A DNA stretch of 64,000 nt. Source: Bin95 sp965220855 (GTDB taxonomy: Bacteria > Pseudomonadota > Alphaproteobacteria > Bin95). Of the stretch, positions 9,357 through 21,054 are shown piece after piece (position 1 is the stretch's first letter; the number at the start of each line of letters is the position of its first letter). Where the stretch lies: contig CBDCQY010000001.1 of the NCBI GenBank assembly GCA_965220855.1, positions 186,001 through 250,000 on the forward strand. Direction: 5' to 3'. The notes beneath the pieces are model-generated. The model made no database searches and was not told the origin of the DNA. It worked only from the letters and a program-made list of their open reading frames with translations. A program made the position numbers and the translations under genes.

Positions 9357-9590
9357 TCAGGTGTTTTCGTTGATATAGTCGATCGCGTTCTTGACGGTCA
9401 CGATCTTCTCCGCCGCGTCGTCCGGGATCTCGACGCCGAATTCCTCCTCGAACGCCATCACCAGCTCGACCGTATCGAGACTGTCGGCGCCCAGATCGTC
9501 GATGAAGCTCGCCCCCTCGACCACCTTGCCCTCATCGACGCCGAGATGCTCGACAACGATCTTCCTCACGCGATCGGCGATATCGCTCAT
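9357..9590 (-). CDS. acpP: acyl carrier protein
   Basis: A 77-residue acidic carrier protein with the phosphopantetheine attachment Ser37 in LGADSLDTVEL. It carries the growing chain in fatty-acid synthesis. A purine-rich ribosome site (GGGGGAAT) lies just ahead of the ATG. It sits between fabG and fabF, as in most proteobacteria. Confidence 0.98.
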   Translation of the reverse strand: MSDIADRVRKIVVEHLGVDEGKVVEGASFIDDLGADSLDTVELVMAFEEEFGVEIPDDAAEKIVTVKNAIDYINENT

Positions 9591-9694
9591 CTATTCCCCC
9601 GCCCTTGAGACTGTTCCTTGCGACTGCTGCTCCGGCCCCGAGGCCGCAGGCCCGCCTCTTAGCACAGCGCGCCGGCGGCCGGCCAGCACCGCAT
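9591..9694 (-). promoter_or_regulatory. fabG-acpP intergenic leader, possible acpP promoter
   Basis: This 104-nt gap is long for a tightly packed operon. On the minus strand it ends in a strong purine-rich ribosome site ahead of acpP, and a TGCTAAGA stretch in the middle could serve as a -10 element, allowing extra acpP transcription. No clear -35 was seen, so this is a weak call. Confidence 0.25.
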
Positions 9695-10429
9695 CTATAG
9701 CATCGCCATGCCGCCATTGACATGCAGCGTCTCGCCCGTGACGTAGGCCGCCTCGTCGCTGGCCAGGAAGACCGCCGCCGCCGCCACCTCCTCCGGCGCG
9801 CCGAGCCGCCCGGCCGGCACCCGCTCCAGCGCGGCGGCGCGCTGGCGCTCGTTCAGCGCATCCGTCATCGCGGTCTCGACGAAACCGGGCGCGATGCAGT
9901 TGACCGTGATACCGCGCTGGGCGATCTCGGCCGCCACCGCCTTGGTCATGCCCACCAGGCCCGCCTTGGAGGCGGCGTAGTTCGCCTGGCCCGGATTGCC
10001 GGTCGCGCCGACCACCGAGGAGACGGAGATAATGCGCCCGCGCCGGCGCCGCGTCATGCCGCGCAGCGCCGCGCGGATCAGGCGGAAGGAGGCGGTCAGG
10101 TTCACATCCAGCACCGTCCGCCAGTCGTCGTCGCGCATCCGCAGCACCAGCCCGTCGCGCGTCACGCCGGCATTGTTGACCAGGATGTCGAGCGGGCCGA
10201 GCGCCTCTTCCGCGCGCCCCACCAGCCCCTCGACCGCCTCCGGGTCGCCGAGGTCGCAGGGCAGGACGGCCGCGCCCTCCAGCTCGCCGGCGAGCGCCTC
10301 CAGCACGCCCTCGCGGGTGCCGGAGAGCGCCACGCGCGCGCCTTGCGCGGTGAGCGCGCGGGCGATGGCGGCGCCGATGCCGCCCGAGGCGCCGGTCACC
10401 AGCGCCGTCCTGCCATGGAGATCGAACAT
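9695..10429 (-). CDS. fabG: 3-oxoacyl-ACP reductase
   Basis: A 244-residue short-chain dehydrogenase. The NADPH-binding motif TGASGGIG lies at residues 12-19, NNAG follows at about residue 86, and the catalytic Ser and Tyr-x3-Lys are in ISVSSVVG and NYAASKAG. The end GETLHVNGGMAML is FabG-typical. It reduces 3-ketoacyl-ACP in fatty-acid synthesis. Its place immediately before acpP-fabF supports FabG over other SDRs. Confidence 0.95.
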   Translation of the reverse strand: MFDLHGRTALVTGASGGIGAAIARALTAQGARVALSGTREGVLEALAGELEGAAVLPCDLGDPEAVEGLVGRAEEALGPLDILVNNAGVTRDGLVLRMRDDDWRTVLDVNLTASFRLIRAALRGMTRRRRGRIISVSSVVGATGNPGQANYAASKAGLVGMTKAVAAEIAQRGITVNCIAPGFVETAMTDALNERQRAAALERVPAGRLGAPEEVAAAAVFLASDEAAYVTGETLHVNGGMAML

Positions 10430-10447
10430 GGGCCGCGAGCCTCCTTC

Positions 10448-11224
10448 TCAGGCGTCGAGAGCGAGTTCCGAGATCGGATAGCCGGCGCTGCGGGGGATGC
10501 GCAACACCCGCCCGGCGGGCGTGTCGGCGATGCGCGTCATCACCGTCTCGACCGGCTCGCCGGCCGCGCGCCGGCGCGCCTCCGCCACGCTCGCCGAGCG
10601 CGCCAGCCGGGAGAGCATGGCGCGGGTCGGGAACATGATCGGGCGGCGTCCGGCGGCGGCGTCGCGAAGCGCCGCCTCGGGACCGAGCCAGAGCGAGTCG
10701 ACCGATTCCGAGCCGTCATGGCGCCCCTGCTGACCCGCCGGCAGCCGCGCCAGATAGAAATGCACATCGAAGCGCCGGGGGGAATGTTCGGGCGTGATCC
10801 AGTGGGCGAAATGCGCAAGCCCGGCCGTGTCCGCCACCAGATCCTCGGCCTCGAGGAATTGGCGGAACGGCGCGCGGCCGGAATGCACCGCGCCCCGCCA
10901 GCGGGCCTGGATGCGCGCCGCCTCGCCGGGAGCGAGCGGGGCGCCGGCGCGCCGGGCCAGCAGGATGCCGGTTTCCTCGAACAGCTCGCGAATGGCGGCG
11001 ATGCGCCGCGCCCCGGCGGGCTGCTCCAGCGGGCCGGAAGCGCGCGCGGCGAGGCGGGCGTCGCCGTCCTCGGGGTCGATCTTGCCGCCGGGAAACACCA
11101 GCGCCCCGGAGGAAAAGGCGAGCGCCGGACTGCGCAGCACCATGAAGACTTCGAGGCCCGCCGGCCCGTCGCGCAACACCAGCACGCTGGCCGCCGGCTT
11201 CGGAATCGCAGGTGAATGGGCCAT
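10448..11224 (-). CDS. Nudix hydrolase
   Basis: A 258-residue Nudix protein. The Nudix box starts at VFPGGKIDPED and, after an insertion of about 20 residues, ends with RIAAIRELFEETGILL; such a split box is typical of the NUDT19-like/CoA-type branch. The start ATG at 11224 has a perfect AGGAGG 4 nt upstream; the frame is open 40 codons beyond it without coding character. It is divergent from the SUF operon regulator and 18 nt ahead of fabG. The substrate is unknown. Confidence 0.88.
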   Translation of the reverse strand: MAHSPAIPKPAASVLVLRDGPAGLEVFMVLRSPALAFSSGALVFPGGKIDPEDGDARLAARASGPLEQPAGARRIAAIRELFEETGILLARRAGAPLAPGEAARIQARWRGAVHSGRAPFRQFLEAEDLVADTAGLAHFAHWITPEHSPRRFDVHFYLARLPAGQQGRHDGSESVDSLWLGPEAALRDAAAGRRPIMFPTRAMLSRLARSASVAEARRRAAGEPVETVMTRIADTPAGRVLRIPRSAGYPISELALDA

Positions 11225-11342
11225 GAGCCTCCTATATAGCGCAGTGGGCGGCCCGGCAAACCGGGGGACAAAATGATCGCTTGCAATCCGTAGCAAATCG
11301 CTCCACATTGCGGGCGCGGAGAAATTCCGGGGCGAGGCGTCC
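11225..11342. promoter_or_regulatory. divergent Nudix / SUF operon promoter region
   Basis: The 118-bp gap between the two divergent start codons must hold promoters for both. It contains CTATATAG at 11232-11239 and a CCCGG-CAAA-CCGGG hairpin at 11252-11265. A TTGCAA at 11282 could be a -35 element. No classical Rrf2/IscR palindrome was recognised, so control by the adjacent Rrf2 protein is inference. Confidence 0.35.
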
Positions 11343-11779
11343 ATGCTGAGACTGAGCCGGATGAACGACTACGCCGTGGTGGTGCTGGGCCAGATGGTCT
11401 CGCATCCCGGCCGCCTCTATTCGGCGCATGAGGTCGCCGAAGCGACCGGGCTGGCCGCCACCACGGTCTCGCAGGTGCTGAAAATGCTGGCCTCGGCCGG
11501 CCTGGTGGCCTCGGTGCGCGGCGCGCATGGCGGCTATGCGGCCGGGCGCCCGGCGGGCGAGATCTCCATCGCCGAGATCGTGCTGGCGGTGGACGGGCCG
11601 GTGGCGCTGACCGCCTGCGTCGATGGCGGCGACTGCGCGCTGGAGGCGACCTGCCTGCTGCGCGGCTCGTGGGACCGGGTCAACGGCGCGGTGCGGGGCG
11701 CGCTGGAGGCGGTGACGCTCGCCGACATGCTGGCGCCGCTCGCCGATTTCTCCCGCTTCGAGGCGCGGGAGGCGCACGC

Positions 11780-11783
<4 letters not shown>
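11343..11783 (+). CDS. Rrf2-family SUF operon regulator
   Basis: A 146-residue Rrf2/IscR-like regulator. A winged helix fills residues 1-70 (AHEVAEATGLAATTVSQVLKML is the recognition region, SVRGAHGGYAAG the wing). Three cysteines, Cys92, Cys98 and Cys104 in CVDGGDCALEATC, are placed as [2Fe-2S] ligands. It matches the SUF-system regulator subgroup. It overlaps sufB (ATGA), so it is the first gene of the SUF operon and probably senses Fe-S status to control it. Confidence 0.9.
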
Positions 11784-13233
<1,450 letters not shown>

Positions 13234-13234
<1 letters not shown>

Positions 13235-13983
13235 TGCTGGAAATCCGCGATCTGCACGCTTCGGTCGCCGGGCAGGCGATCCTGAACGGCGTCGATCTGA
13301 CGCTGCCTCCCGGCGAGGTGCACGCCGTGATGGGGCCGAACGGCTCCGGCAAGAGCACGCTCTCCTATGTGCTCGCCGGGCGCGAGGGCTATGAGGTGGA
13401 GCGGGGCGAGGCGCTGTTCGAGGGCCGCGACCTGCTGGCCATGGAGCCGGAGGAGCGCGCCGCGGCCGGCGTCTTCCTCGCCTTCCAGTATCCGGTCGAG
13501 ATTCCGGGCGTCGGCGCCATGACCTTCCTGCGCACCGCGCTCAACGCCGTGCGCCGCGCGCGCGGCGAGGACGAGCTCGACGCCATGCAGTTCCTGCGCG
13601 CGGTGCGCCAGAAGGCGCGCGCGCTCGGCATCGGCGACGACATGCTCAAGCGCGCGCTCAATGTCGGCTTCTCCGGCGGCGAGAAGAAGCGCAACGAAAT
13701 GCTGCAGATGGCGGTGCTGGAGCCGCGCCTCGCCATCCTGGACGAGACCGACAGCGGGCTGGACATCGACGCGCTCAAGCTGGTCGCCGACGGGGTGAAC
13801 GCCATGCGCGCGCCCGACCGCTCCATGCTCATCATCACCCACTATCAGCGCCTGCTGGACCATATCGTGCCGGACCGGGTCCATGTGCTGGCCCGAGGGC
13901 GGATCGTGCGCTCCGGCGGCAGCGAGCTCGCGCGCGAGCTGGAGGAGCGGGGCTATGCCGACATTCTGAGCGAGGCGGCATGA
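13234..13983 (+). CDS. sufC: Fe-S cluster assembly ATPase SufC
   Basis: A 249-residue ABC-type ATPase lacking membrane segments. Walker A GPNGSGKST, the signature FSGGEKKRNE (SufC-specific variant) and Walker B LAILDETDSGLD are all present. It drives conformational change of SufBC2D. Its ATG overlaps the final base of the sufB stop, and its own end overlaps sufD. Confidence 0.97.
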
Positions 13984-15181
13984 CGCTCGGCGTCGAGACC
14001 TATCGGGAGGCCTTCGAGCAGCTCCGCCCGACGCTCGCCGGCGCGCGCGAGGCCTGCTTCGAGGCCTTCGCCGCGCGCGGCTTCCCGACCAACCGCGTCG
14101 AGGCCTGGAAATACACCAGCCTGCGCCCGCTGGCGCGCCGGCGCTTCCGCCCGGCCGCGCCCGACCCGGCGGCCGAAGTTCCGACGTTGCTGGCGGGGCC
14201 GCGCATCGTGCTGGTCAACGGCTTTCTGCGCGAGGACCTCTCCACCGTCGCCACCGGGCGCTGGACCGGTCCTGCGGAAGACTTCCCGCCGCCGGAGGAG
14301 CCGCTGATGGCGCTCAACGCCGCCATGGCCCCGGACGGCTATCAGCTGAGCGTGGATCGCGCGCTCGACGAGCCGATCGAGATCGTCCACGCCACCCTGC
14401 CCGGCGCGGAGGGGCCGATGGTCCAGTCGCGCAACCGCATCACCGTCGAGACGGGCGGCGCGGCGGAGATCGTCGAGCGCCATCTGGCGCTCGGCCCCGG
14501 CGCCTATTTCGTCAATGGCGTGACCGAGATCGAGGTCCGGGCCGGCGGGCGGCTCCGCCATACCAGGCTGCAGGAGGAGGGCGAGGAGGCCCAGCATCTC
14601 TGGTTCATGCCGGCCCGGCTTGCGCGCGAGGCGAGCCTGGAGAGCATGGTGTTCACCTTCGGCGCCCGGCTCGCGCGCAACCAGATCGAGGCGCTGCTGG
14701 AGGGCGAGGGCGCCAGGCTCGCGCTCGACGGCGCCTATGCGCTCGCCGGACGCCAGCATGGCGACCACACCAGCCGCATCGAGCATCGCGCGCCCGCCAC
14801 CGCCAGCCGGCAAATCTACAAGGGCGCGCTCGGCGGCCGGGCGCGCGGCGTCTTCCAGGGCCATATCGTGGTGGAGCCGGGCGCGCAGAAGACCGACGGC
14901 CAGCAGATCAACCGCGCGCTGCTGCTTTCCGACCGGGCGGAGATCGACGCCAAGCCGGTGCTGGAAATTCACGCCGACGATGTGCAATGCAGCCATGGCG
15001 CGACGGCCGGCGACCTCGACCCCGAGGCGCTGTTCTATCTGCGCTCGCGCGGCGTTCCGGAGCCGGCGGCGCGCGGCCTGCTGGTGCGCGCCTTCCTCGG
15101 CGAAGTGCTGGACCGGATGCCGGCGGGCCCCCTTCAGGCCGCCGTCGAGCGGCGAATCGAGACATTTGCGGAGGCCGGCGC

Positions 15182-15185
<4 letters not shown>
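13980..15185 (+). CDS. sufD: Fe-S cluster assembly protein SufD
   Basis: A 401-residue SufD, partner of SufB in the scaffold. N-terminal FPTNRVEAWKYTSLRPL and C-terminal VLEIHADDVQCSHGAT (including the cluster-related Cys and His) and FYLRSRGVPEPAARGLLVRAF are family hallmarks. It overlaps sufC and sufS by 4 nt each, giving an unbroken coupled series. Confidence 0.96.
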
Positions 15186-16431
<1,246 letters not shown>

Positions 16432-16435
<4 letters not shown>

Positions 16436-16899
16436 ACGAGCTGCGCGAACTCTATCAGGAGGTCATTCTCGACCATGGCCGCAAGCCGCGCAATTTCCGC
16501 CGCATCGAGGACGCCGACGGCGAGGCGCGCGGCGACAACCCGCTCTGCGGCGACCGGGTGCAGGTGTTCGTGAAGCGCGACGGCAATGGCGGGCTGGACG
16601 ATGTGGCCTTCCAGGGGCGCGGCTGCGCGATCACCACCGCGTCCGCCTCGATGATGACCGAGCTTCTGAAGGGTCGCAGCGAGGCGGAGGCGCACCGGCT
16701 GTTCGACCTCTTCCACGCCGTGTGCACCGACGAGGGCTTCGACCCGCTGGATGCGGACCCGGAATTCGAGGAAGAGATCGACCGGCTGCAGGTGATGGCG
16801 GGCGTGCGCCAGTTCCCGATGCGGGTGAAATGCGCCACCCTGCCCTGGCACACCTTTCGGGCGGCGCTCGACGGCAAGGGTTCGGCGACGACGGAATAG
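16432..16899 (+). CDS. sufU: SUF sulfur-transfer protein SufU
   Basis: A 155-residue SufU, the zinc-dependent sulfur acceptor that activates SufS. Zn ligands expected from the family are seen: Cys39 in DNPLCGDRV, Cys65 in GRGCAITTAS and Cys134 in RVKCATLPW. The GTG start at 16432 overlaps the sufS stop. Its presence shows the operon uses SufU rather than SufE. Confidence 0.95.
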
Positions 16900-16916
16900 G
16901 CGGAGGACGGCGGGTC

Positions 16917-17315
16917 ATGGACCATATCATGCCTTTCGAGCAGTGGATGGGCGGCGAGCCGGCGCCGGAATATCGCGCCGAGGCGGGCGAGCCGCTGGAG
17001 CCGGGCGCGCCCGTCGCGCCGCGCGAGAATCTGGTCGCCGCGCTCAAGACGGTTTACGATCCGGAGATACCGGTGGATATCTACGAGCTCGGCCTCATCT
17101 ACGATCTGGAGCAGAGCGAGGACGGCTCGGTGCGCGTCGAGATGAGCCTGACCGCGCCCGGCTGCCCGGTGGCGGGCGAGATGCCGGGCCAGGTGGCCGA
17201 GGCGGTGGCCGGCGTGCAGGGCGTGGGCGAGGTGGAGGTCCGGCTGGTCTGGGAGCCGGCCTGGACGATGGAGCGCATGAGCGACGAGGCGCGTCTCGCG
17301 CTCGACATGTGGTGA
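16917..17315 (+). CDS. sufT: SUF system MIP18/DUF59 protein SufT
   Basis: A 132-residue MIP18-type protein. The DUF59 core runs from about residue 37 (VAALKTVYDPEIPVDIYELG) through VRVEMSLTAPGCPVAG to VEVRLVWEPAW, with the conserved Cys in PGCP. It helps maturation of Fe-S proteins. The start is the ATG at 16917 behind GGAGG-like sequence; there is a 17-nt gap after sufU. Confidence 0.93.
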   Translation: MDHIMPFEQWMGGEPAPEYRAEAGEPLEPGAPVAPRENLVAALKTVYDPEIPVDIYELGLIYDLEQSEDGSVRVEMSLTAPGCPVAGEMPGQVAEAVAGVQGVGEVEVRLVWEPAWTMERMSDEARLALDMW

Positions 17316-17328
17316 GGAGGGAGCGGAG

Positions 17329-17664
17329 ATGACGCAAGCCCTGATCCGGATGACCGAGGCGGCGGCCGAGCGGGTGCGCCATCTGATGTCGCTGGCGGAG
17401 GAGCCGGCCGTCGGCCTGCGCATCGGCGTGCGCACGCGCGGCTGCTCGGGCCTCTCCTATTCGGTGGAATATGCGAAGGAGCGCAAGCCCTATGAGGAAG
17501 CCATCGAGGCCGACGGCGCCACGGTGCTGATCGACCCGACGGCGGTGATGTTCCTGGTCGGCGCGGTCATGGACTACCGCGAAGACACCTTCGAATCCGG
17601 CTTCACCTTCGAAAACCCCAACGCCAAGGGCACCTGCGGCTGCGGCGAAAGCTTCCATGTGTGA
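17329..17664 (+). CDS. sufA: A-type Fe-S carrier SufA
   Basis: A 111-residue A-type carrier (IscA/SufA/ErpA fold) that passes clusters to apo-proteins. The three cysteines are in place: Cys39 in TRGCSGLSY and Cys103/Cys105 in the C-terminal GTCGCGESF. It closes the SUF operon. Immediately after its stop the base composition falls sharply, marking the edge of an AT-rich islet. Confidence 0.95.
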   Translation: MTQALIRMTEAAAERVRHLMSLAEEPAVGLRIGVRTRGCSGLSYSVEYAKERKPYEEAIEADGATVLIDPTAVMFLVGAVMDYREDTFESGFTFENPNAKGTCGCGESFHV

Positions 17665-17685
17665 GAAGAGCGGCGGAGAAATCTA

Positions 17686-18474
17686 ATGCCAAGGTGTTTT
17701 GTAATCCAGCCATTCGATTGTGCTGAATTCGATAAAAGATATGATGATGTCCTAGAGCCAAGCATAAGAGAATTGGGCTTTGAGGCATACAGAGTTGATA
17801 AAGATAGAACTGTCACTAGTATAATTACTGCAATAGAGAACGGCATACGCGGAGCAGAAGTATGCGTTGCAGATATAAGCACAGATAACCCTAATGTATG
17901 GCTTGAACTTGGCTATGCTCGTGCTCTCGGTCGTCCAGTTATAATGATATGCTCAAGAAATCACCGAGATAAATTGCCATTTGATATACAGGATCATGCG
18001 GTGATCTTCTACGATTCTCATTCACCTAGAGATTTTGAAAAATTGAAATCTGAAATACGCGAACGAATTAAAGCGCGAACCCCTCAATCAAACCTGCAAG
18101 ATGACGTGAAGAATGATCTACCTCAACATTCTGACTCACCATTTCACTTGACTCAAAAGCAAATACTTTTAATCTCCATTATTATTGCAATGCCTTCTGG
18201 GCAAAATCACAGAATTGATCTAGAATCCTTGCGAGAGGTTGCTAAAAAGAAGGGTTTATCCGAATTCGATATTAATTTCGAACTTGATAGCTTGCACCGC
18301 AGAGAAATTTTAGCGTTTGAGCAAGAATGTGCAGAATTCGAACCCGGAACAGCTAATTATCTTGTCTATATCACAAATTTTGGATATCAATGCGTGACCA
18401 AAAATCGTGACTGGTTCAGTGCACCGGGGCCGACAGCCACTGTGCATGCGACCACTATAACGGTTCCCGAATGA
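17686..18474 (+). CDS. TIR/deoxyribosyltransferase-like protein with winged-helix-like C-terminus
   Basis: A 262-residue protein unlike its neighbours in base use (AT-rich). Residues 1-115 look like a nucleoside 2-deoxyribosyltransferase/TIR-like Rossmann fold: CFVIQPFD, EPSIRELGFEAYRVD, CVADISTDNPNVWLELGYARALGRPVIMIC and LPFDIQDHAVIFY. The Glu in WLELGYA is where the catalytic Glu of such NAD- or nucleotide-cleaving folds sits. Residues about 150-245 read as a winged helix (REVAKKKGLSEFDINFELDSLHRREIL). A GGAG site lies 7 nt ahead of the ATG. A role as a nucleotide-acting defence effector or sensor is inference; no cyclase or partner gene is adjacent. Confidence 0.6.
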   Translation: MPRCFVIQPFDCAEFDKRYDDVLEPSIRELGFEAYRVDKDRTVTSIITAIENGIRGAEVCVADISTDNPNVWLELGYARALGRPVIMICSRNHRDKLPFDIQDHAVIFYDSHSPRDFEKLKSEIRERIKARTPQSNLQDDVKNDLPQHSDSPFHLTQKQILLISIIIAMPSGQNHRIDLESLREVAKKKGLSEFDINFELDSLHRREILAFEQECAEFEPGTANYLVYITNFGYQCVTKNRDWFSAPGPTATVHATTITVPE

Positions 18475-18858
18475 ATATTATTGACAAATTAAGATAGTTT
18501 GATACAATTGGGTTAATGACTAATTTTGCCGCAAGATATAAAATGGAGACGGTAAAATTTTCTCAAATCTGAATCTGCCTATTACATTGAGATAATGCTG
18601 GGATACCGCCCGAACTTAAGGTCATTATCTCGGCGAATTGAGGCAAAGAGTTGCACATTGTTTTGCCTTTAAATGACTGCGGAGAGTTGTGGGAATGGTG
18701 GGCCGTTGCGAGCTGTTGTCACCGCTCGGACGGTCTCCTAATTTGCAACACGAACTTGTCGAATTTCATCGACACCAAGCCACGAGGAAGGCGATGACAT
18801 ATGGCAATCGAATATATTCTGAATCCGATGCTCAACGCATACATGATGATCCAAAGCG
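18475..18858. other. AT-rich stretch without a recognisable gene
   Basis: Both strands were read for a remnant of the DNA cytosine methyltransferase expected beside a DUF4928-vsr pair, but no PCQ, ENV or target-recognition motif was seen. A 70-codon frame at 18689-18901 has no recognisable features. The stretch may hold the promoter of the next gene. Confidence 0.5.
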
Positions 18859-19809
18859 ATGTGGTTTGAGTGTATGTCATTCGATCTTGAACAAACCTTG
18901 AATCGATTTGCTTTCGAACACCGCTTTCGAGGGAAAGGTCCTCTGAGCGTCGCGCTTGTGGTCACGCAACATGCGCGAGAGAAGGGATTGCCACTTGATC
19001 CTGAATCGCTGATGACGCCGGGGCGGGGCCAGGTACGCGGTCTTGGCAGGAGTGCGGTACAGTCGATCCTTCGACGACACGGAATCGAACGTATTTTGGC
19101 CGCCGAAGGCGGGCGAACTAGTCGGAACAGCTTGAACAATATGCGCCATTATGTAGCATTTTTGAACGAACTCAGCTGCAACCAAGTTCTCGATATTGAC
19201 GCAATCGAGTCTTGGTGGATCGACCAAGTGCGAGCCTTTTCTCCCTCAAAACCCTTCACTATCAAGCTGGATGCGTCTCGAAGTCTGCGATATGTCGTCG
19301 GCGATATTTTGATGCAGGCGATCGGGCGGCAAGAGGATGCGCCCGGGGTCAACTATGCGGGCGCGGTCCTTCAGCATCTGGTCGGCGCGAAGCTGGAATG
19401 CGCGCTCGGTCGAGGCAGGATCGAGCATCGCAGCTATGCGACGGCCGATGCGCCGGCGGGCCGTGCGGGCGACTTCTCCGTCGGCGACGTCGCCATTCAT
19501 GTCACGACGGCGCCGGGAGAGGCGGTGATCGAGCGGTGCCGGGACAATCTCGACCGGGGCGCGAGGGCCGTTCTCGTGACGACGCAGCAGGGCGTCGCCG
19601 TCGCCCAGGGCCTGGCCCGCAACACGGGACTCGCCGACCGGATCGACATTTTCGAGATCGAGCAATTCGTGGCTCTGAATCTCTACGAGCTTGGAGACTT
19701 CGAGGCCGAAGGCCGGCGCATGGCGGTGGACGAGCTGGTCGGCCGCTATAATGAAATCGTGGACGAAGTGGAGACCGATCCCAGCCTCAGGATCGAGATT
19801 CGCCGTTGA
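18859..19809 (+). CDS. DUF4928 family protein (restriction-type)
   Basis: A 316-residue protein matching the DUF4928 type, found next to cytosine methyltransferases and Vsr and probably a restriction endonuclease. Recognisable parts are GKGPLSVALVVTQHA near the N-terminus, NNMRHYVAFLNEL, LDASRSLRYVVGDILMQAIGRQ and the C-terminal core GDFSVGDVAIHVTTAPGEAVIERC. The start is unsure: ATG 18859 or 18874, neither with a ribosome site. The first part of the gene is AT-rich and the rest GC-rich, changing near 19.3 kb. Its stop overlaps the vsr start. No methyltransferase accompanies it. Confidence 0.65.
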   Translation: MWFECMSFDLEQTLNRFAFEHRFRGKGPLSVALVVTQHAREKGLPLDPESLMTPGRGQVRGLGRSAVQSILRRHGIERILAAEGGRTSRNSLNNMRHYVAFLNELSCNQVLDIDAIESWWIDQVRAFSPSKPFTIKLDASRSLRYVVGDILMQAIGRQEDAPGVNYAGAVLQHLVGAKLECALGRGRIEHRSYATADAPAGRAGDFSVGDVAIHVTTAPGEAVIERCRDNLDRGARAVLVTTQQGVAVAQGLARNTGLADRIDIFEIEQFVALNLYELGDFEAEGRRMAVDELVGRYNEIVDEVETDPSLRIEIRR

Positions 19810-20207
19810 GCGAACGCGCCGAGGATCGCAGCCGGACGATGCGGGCGGTCCGGAGCCGGGATACGGGGCCGGAGATGATCGTGCGCCGGCTGGCGCATGG
19901 CATGGGCTATCGCTACCGCCTGCACAGCCGGGACCTGCCGGGCAAGCCGGACCTGGTGTTCCGCTCGCGCCGCAAGGCGATCTTCGTGCATGGCTGCTTC
20001 TGGCATCAGCACGATTGCCCGCGCGGCGCGCGGCAGCCCAGGTCCAACCGCGATTATTGGACGCCCAAACTCGCAAGGACCAAGGCGCGCGACGCGCTCT
20101 GCCAGTCCCTCCTGCGCAAGATGGGATGGGAAACGCTGGTGATCTGGGAATGCGAACTCGGCGACCGCGAGGCGCTGGGACGCCGGATCGCCGCCTTTCT
20201 CGGCTGA
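19806..20207 (+). CDS. vsr: very short patch repair endonuclease
   Basis: A 133-residue Vsr nuclease, which nicks beside T:G mismatches left by deamination of 5-methylcytosine. Conserved features are MRAVRSRDTGPEM, GKPDLVFRSRRKAIFVHGCFWHQHDC (catalytic Asp and zinc-site His/Cys) and WTPKLARTKARD. The TTG at 19806 overlaps the DUF4928 stop; a start at ATG 19839 is possible but would shorten the usual N-terminus. With no Dcm-type methyltransferase nearby, its substrate would have to come from a methylase elsewhere. Confidence 0.92.
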   Translation: MSERAEDRSRTMRAVRSRDTGPEMIVRRLAHGMGYRYRLHSRDLPGKPDLVFRSRRKAIFVHGCFWHQHDCPRGARQPRSNRDYWTPKLARTKARDALCQSLLRKMGWETLVIWECELGDREALGRRIAAFLG

Positions 20208-20302
20208 CGCCCGGGCGGGCGTCGCCGACCGGGGGGCTTGAACCCGGCGGCTCGAATCCCGATATTCGGGGCTGAGACACACAACGCGAACGGAGACCCG
20301 CA

Positions 20303-21052
20303 ATGGCCTTCGAGAATTTGAGAGCGACCGCGCGGCCTGTCACGGCGACGGCGGAGATGGACGCCGGGCTGCGCAAGCACATGCTCGGCATCTACAACTA
20401 TATGGCCTCGGGCGTGCTGCTCACCGGCATCGTCGCCTATCTGGTGTTCACCATGGCGGTGGTCCAGGGGCCGGGCGGGCAGACGCTGCTGACCGGCTTC
20501 GGCCAGGCGATCTATCTCTCGCCGCTCAAATGGGTGCTGATGCTCTCGCCGCTGGCCTTCATCCTGGTGCTGAGCTTCGGCATCCAGCGGCTCAGCGCCG
20601 GCGCGGTGCAGGGGCTCTTCTGGGTGTTCTGCGCGCTCATGGGGGCGAGCATCAGCTCGATCTTCCTCGCCTATACGGGCGTGAGCATCGCGCGCGTCTT
20701 CTTCATCACCGCCGCCGCCTTCGCCGGCCTCAGCCTCTACGGCTACACCACCAAGCGCGACCTTTCGGGCATGCGCTCCTTCCTGGTGATGGGGCTGATC
20801 GGCGTGATCATCGCCTCGCTGATCAACATCTTCCTCGCCTCGAGCGCGCTGCAGTTCGCCGTCTCGGTGATCGGCGTGCTGGTGTTCGCGGGCTTCACCG
20901 CCTACGACACGCAGCGCATCAAGAGCGAGTATTACCACGGCTACAGCGCCGCGGTGATGGCCAAGAAGTCGGTGATGGACGCGCTGTCGCTCTATCTGAG
21001 CTTCATCAACATGTTCCTGCTGCTGCTGAGCCTCTTCGGCAGCCGGGAATAG
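20303..21052 (+). CDS. Bax inhibitor-1/YccA (TMBIM) family membrane protein
   Basis: A 249-residue protein with seven hydrophobic segments, in the TMBIM layout. HMLGIYNYMASGVLLTG opens the first helix, FFITAAAFAGLSLYGYTTKRDLSGM lies mid-protein, and AYDTQRIK follows the sixth helix, as in YccA/YbhL-type proteins. Members modulate FtsH proteolysis (YccA) or act as calcium leak channels (BsYetJ). GGAG lies 7 nt ahead of the ATG. It is a stand-alone gene. Confidence 0.92.
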   Translation: MAFENLRATARPVTATAEMDAGLRKHMLGIYNYMASGVLLTGIVAYLVFTMAVVQGPGGQTLLTGFGQAIYLSPLKWVLMLSPLAFILVLSFGIQRLSAGAVQGLFWVFCALMGASISSIFLAYTGVSIARVFFITAAAFAGLSLYGYTTKRDLSGMRSFLVMGLIGVIIASLINIFLASSALQFAVSVIGVLVFAGFTAYDTQRIKSEYYHGYSAAVMAKKSVMDALSLYLSFINMFLLLLSLFGSRE

Positions 21053-21054
21053 CG

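Noticed and set aside
17686..18474. CBASS or Thoeris system around the TIR-like protein
   Set aside because: No nucleotidyltransferase, ThsA-like or other partner gene is adjacent; only the single effector-like gene is present.
18689..18901. A 70-codon gene ahead of DUF4928
   Set aside because: No ribosome site or recognisable motif, overlaps the DUF4928 start, and its composition fits non-coding islet DNA.
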